This document shows, one piece after another, positions 61,914-64,000 of a stretch of DNA of 64,000 bases. The translations under genes were made by a program, and so were the position numbers. The DNA is taken from assembly GCF_963678635.1 (NCBI RefSeq), contig NC_087062.1, positions 13,312,670 through 13,376,669 of the forward strand, given 5' to 3'. This DNA is from Symsagittifera roscoffensis (Eukaryota; Xenacoelomorpha; Acoela; Convolutidae). Numbering within the stretch: position 1 is the stretch's first letter; every line of letters starts with the position of its first letter. Under the pieces are notes generated by a model. The model saw only the letters and a list, made by a program, of their open reading frames with translations, was not told the DNA's origin and made no database searches.

Positions 61914-62400
61914 TACACAAGCAAACCTTGTGTTATAGTTTGAACTCTTTTTTTTCAACTTAAGTCGCAAATATTGTTGCGACAACATGTGTTCATTTTG
62001 AAAGTGTTCATTTTGATCAATAACCGGCTATTAAGAACAGCCAATGCTGAGGATATTAACACAGCCTATTTTATTACAAATAGCACTTTAGCTTCAAATA
62101 TCACGGATCTGTAGCGTAGAGGTAGGGAAGGAGACTCGCAACAAAGTAAGAGGGTTCGAACCTGGGCAGGGTTGGATGTTTTTAATGAAATTTTTCGTAT
62201 ACTAGTTAAAATGCGTCCGCTCTATAATTTTATGTATGTTAATTGGTATTTTTTTTTCAAATTGACTGGTACTGCTAATGCCTCATAATTGGTTTGCGTC
62301 ACTTAGCATTTATGTAGACTCATATTTGGCGTGCGTCACTTAAGAAATTTTATAGACTCTAAGTTATACTCATTCAGTTTTTCTCAGTAGCTTTATCGGT
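61914..62400 (+). repeat. tRNA-headed interspersed repeat, copy 2
   Basis: Collinear with 38381-38880, with B-box-like GGTTCGAACCT at 62153-62163 and A-box-like TAGCGTAGAGGT. It is followed within 30 bp by the hairpin GCGAAGTGCAACTTCGC and CTCTGTGTT, a word pair also seen near 15820, 38050 and 61230. Confidence 0.5.
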
Positions 62401-62971
62401 CATATTTTTGCTTGTGCATGCGAAGTGCAACTTCGCCTCTGTGTTGAATCAAATTTTTCTTATTTTACAAAAATTAACAGAAATTAAGCTAGTTATGAAA
62501 GTATTGTTGTTTTTCTTTCCTTTTTTCATTAGATATATGTTTCCATATTTTTTGTTCATGAAGTATTCACAGTGCGCTTGCTCAGCTGCGCTTGTTCAAA
62601 ATCGTGCGCGCTCTTTCTATATAATTTTGATAATTACTGATAATTATTTCCGCTTCCGTGTCAGAAATGTTTTGGTGTATTCTGTCAATTTAGTTGCCTT
62701 TTCATAATTAACTGCCACAAACTTTTGTGTTTGCATCGAGTATCCTACGAACCTAAAAAATTAAAATGTTGCCATGTTTTCTAATTGGTTTTTGTAATTT
62801 CTGTTAATTTTCCCCAACATTTTGTCTATGTCTGATGTTTTTCTTCACTTCACTGTGTATAACCAGTGATCAAGAAAGGTGGTTATTCCTTTCTTGTATT
62901 GCTTTCTAGAATCCTGAATAATTCATGACCTGGGTCAAGAGATTGTAATAATTTGGAGTCGACTAAATTGT

Positions 62972-63038
62972 ATTCTTTGTTTTGTATTTGTGCCAAACAA
63001 ACCTTTGTTTGGCAAAAATTCATAACAAAACAAAGAAT
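62972..63038. repeat. Near-perfect 67-bp palindrome
   Basis: ATTCTTTGTTTTG ... GCCAAACAAA / TTTGTTTGGC ... CAAAACAAAGAAT, arms of about 30 bp with a 3-nt centre and one small internal loop. It could form a cruciform or be a minimal foldback element. Confidence 0.5.
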
Positions 63039-63194
63039 AAAGTTTGGTTGGGCTGTTTTGGAGGCTCCCTTCGAAATAGTTTTCTTATCAATTAGCTTGG
63101 TACTTTCTGCGTAATTTTTGATTTACTAAAAAAAGCCAAAATGTGTCATTTTTGGTGGAAAATTTTGGTTCCGAGTTTTCGCAAATTAAGTTGC

Positions 63195-63334
63195 ACCATT
63201 TTAATTCTGGTCAAGTTCTAAGCAATTTTCGTTCTCTTCATTTTTTGTCGAACTTTGCCCCATTTTAAGAAAATTGCGTTTGAAGTTTCAAATTTCGTTG
63301 GTTTTGTCCGGATTATTTGAATCAGCATTGTATG
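63195..63334. mobile_element. Diverged right arm of the Tc1/mariner-type MITE family
   Basis: Shares ATTTTAATTCTG, AAGCAATTTTCGTTCTCTTC, TTTTGTC and GGATTATTTGAATCAGCATTGTA in the same order as 19070-19212. The left arm was not recognised. Confidence 0.4.
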
Positions 63335-64000
63335 CATAATGACAACACATTGTTTGCCTATAGCAAAACTTATTTCCTTTAAAGATAAAACTTTACTGGC
63401 TGCCATTTCTATAACAGGTTAAAGTTTATTGAGAAAAAAATTTACCGAACAGTTTTTTTTTTGCTTATTACTTTGAACTGTTCCAAGAAATAAATAATGA
63501 TTATTTCAATTTTCAGCTCCTTTTTCATTTTTCAAAAACTGTTTTCTTAATCATCATTGAATGAAGTGGCGTCTAGGCTGATCAATAGTTTAATTGTCAT
63601 AAATTCAAGATCAAAAAAGCGTTTGTTCATTTCACTATTTAATTTCGACGCACCCTTCATCTTCTATCTTAACAGTTGATTTAGCCCCATAACAATGCCA
63701 ATTACCCTCATTGGTCAATTTCTAGTTCGTGTTTGAGGCTTTATTGCTTTGTTATAACTTTCCTTAAATTTACATTAAATTTTCGCTTTGTTTGTTCTTG
63801 TAATAAATTATTTATTCGGTCACGCCTGAAAACTTATTTGAAGTCAATTCATCCCTGTTTTTGCCCACCTTTTCAAATAATGTGTTGAGTATCCCTTATA
63901 AAAGCGAGTTTCCATAGAAACCGCCCTCTACGCTTCTTTATTACGCGTTAAATTTCTAAATATAAATAATTTCGCTGGTTGGTTTTGAAAAATATTTTTG

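Larger units (their letters stand above)
60032..64000. other. Intergenic region downstream of CTU2
   Basis: No gene supported. It contains a ~170-bp-unit repeat (60235-60885), two tRNA-like sequences, a second copy of the tRNA-headed repeat (61914-62400), hairpins of the GCGAAGCTCCGCTTCGC type at 61227-61243 and a relative near 62420, a palindrome at 62972-63038 and a MITE arm at 63195-63334. The final 600 bp show nothing recognisable. Confidence 0.6.

Overview
This is a window of an AT-rich, intron-rich, repeat-laden metazoan (invertebrate) nuclear genome. Evidence for this is protein-coding genes split by GT-AG introns whose phases agree, a BEL/Pao LTR retrotransposon, hAT- and Tc1/mariner-type MITEs, tRNA-headed SINE-like repeats, and no bacterial operon or Shine-Dalgarno signals. 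The phylum cannot be fixed from the sequence. Splice acceptors lie only a few bases upstream of the start codons of all three host genes, and two genes sit in a tight head-to-tail pair. Both fit a lineage that uses spliced-leader trans-splicing and operons, but this is inference.

Layout. 1-3472: the 3' part of a long, intronless, relatively GC-rich reading frame open from the left edge (at least 1156 codons) with no recognisable family. It is followed by a purine tract and about 1.3 kb without genes. 4831-42669: one plus-strand gene for a U1/matrin-type zinc-finger protein, reconstructed here as nine exons (1412 aa), with introns of 18.3 and 13.6 kb made largely of repeats. 46624-58100: a plus-strand gene of three exons resembling arylamine N-acetyltransferase (RGGxC motif). 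47892-57577: a full-length BEL/Pao retrotransposon in the last intron of that gene, on the opposite strand. 58449-60031: a two-exon CTU2/NCS2 tRNA-thiolation gene starting 349 bp after the NAT-like stop codon. 60032-64000: intergenic repeats.

The retrotransposon appears recent and intact. It has 512-bp LTRs, an ATAAT target duplication on both sides, a primer-binding site, a polypurine tract and one open 2225-codon gag-pol frame that ends inside the 3' LTR. It also has three unusual parts: a separate 211-codon ORF upstream of gag; a long leader with 63-bp repeats abutting the primer-binding site and 179-bp repeats whose arms can pair; and a tRNA-like A-box/B-box sequence inside each LTR.

The introns hold many non-autonomous elements. 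A family with subterminal inverted repeats (GAGTCGATGAACG / CGTTCATTGACTC) and a 3' hairpin looks like a Helentron-associated (HINE) element and occurs at least ten times. A second family carries tandem units of about 170 bp. A 2.48-kb terminal-inverted-repeat element with a likely 9-bp target duplication carries a satellite array and sits inside a copy of the first family. The host genes are housekeeping (tRNA wobble thiolation), probable RNA binding (zinc fingers) and possible small-molecule acetylation, and they share no evident pathway.
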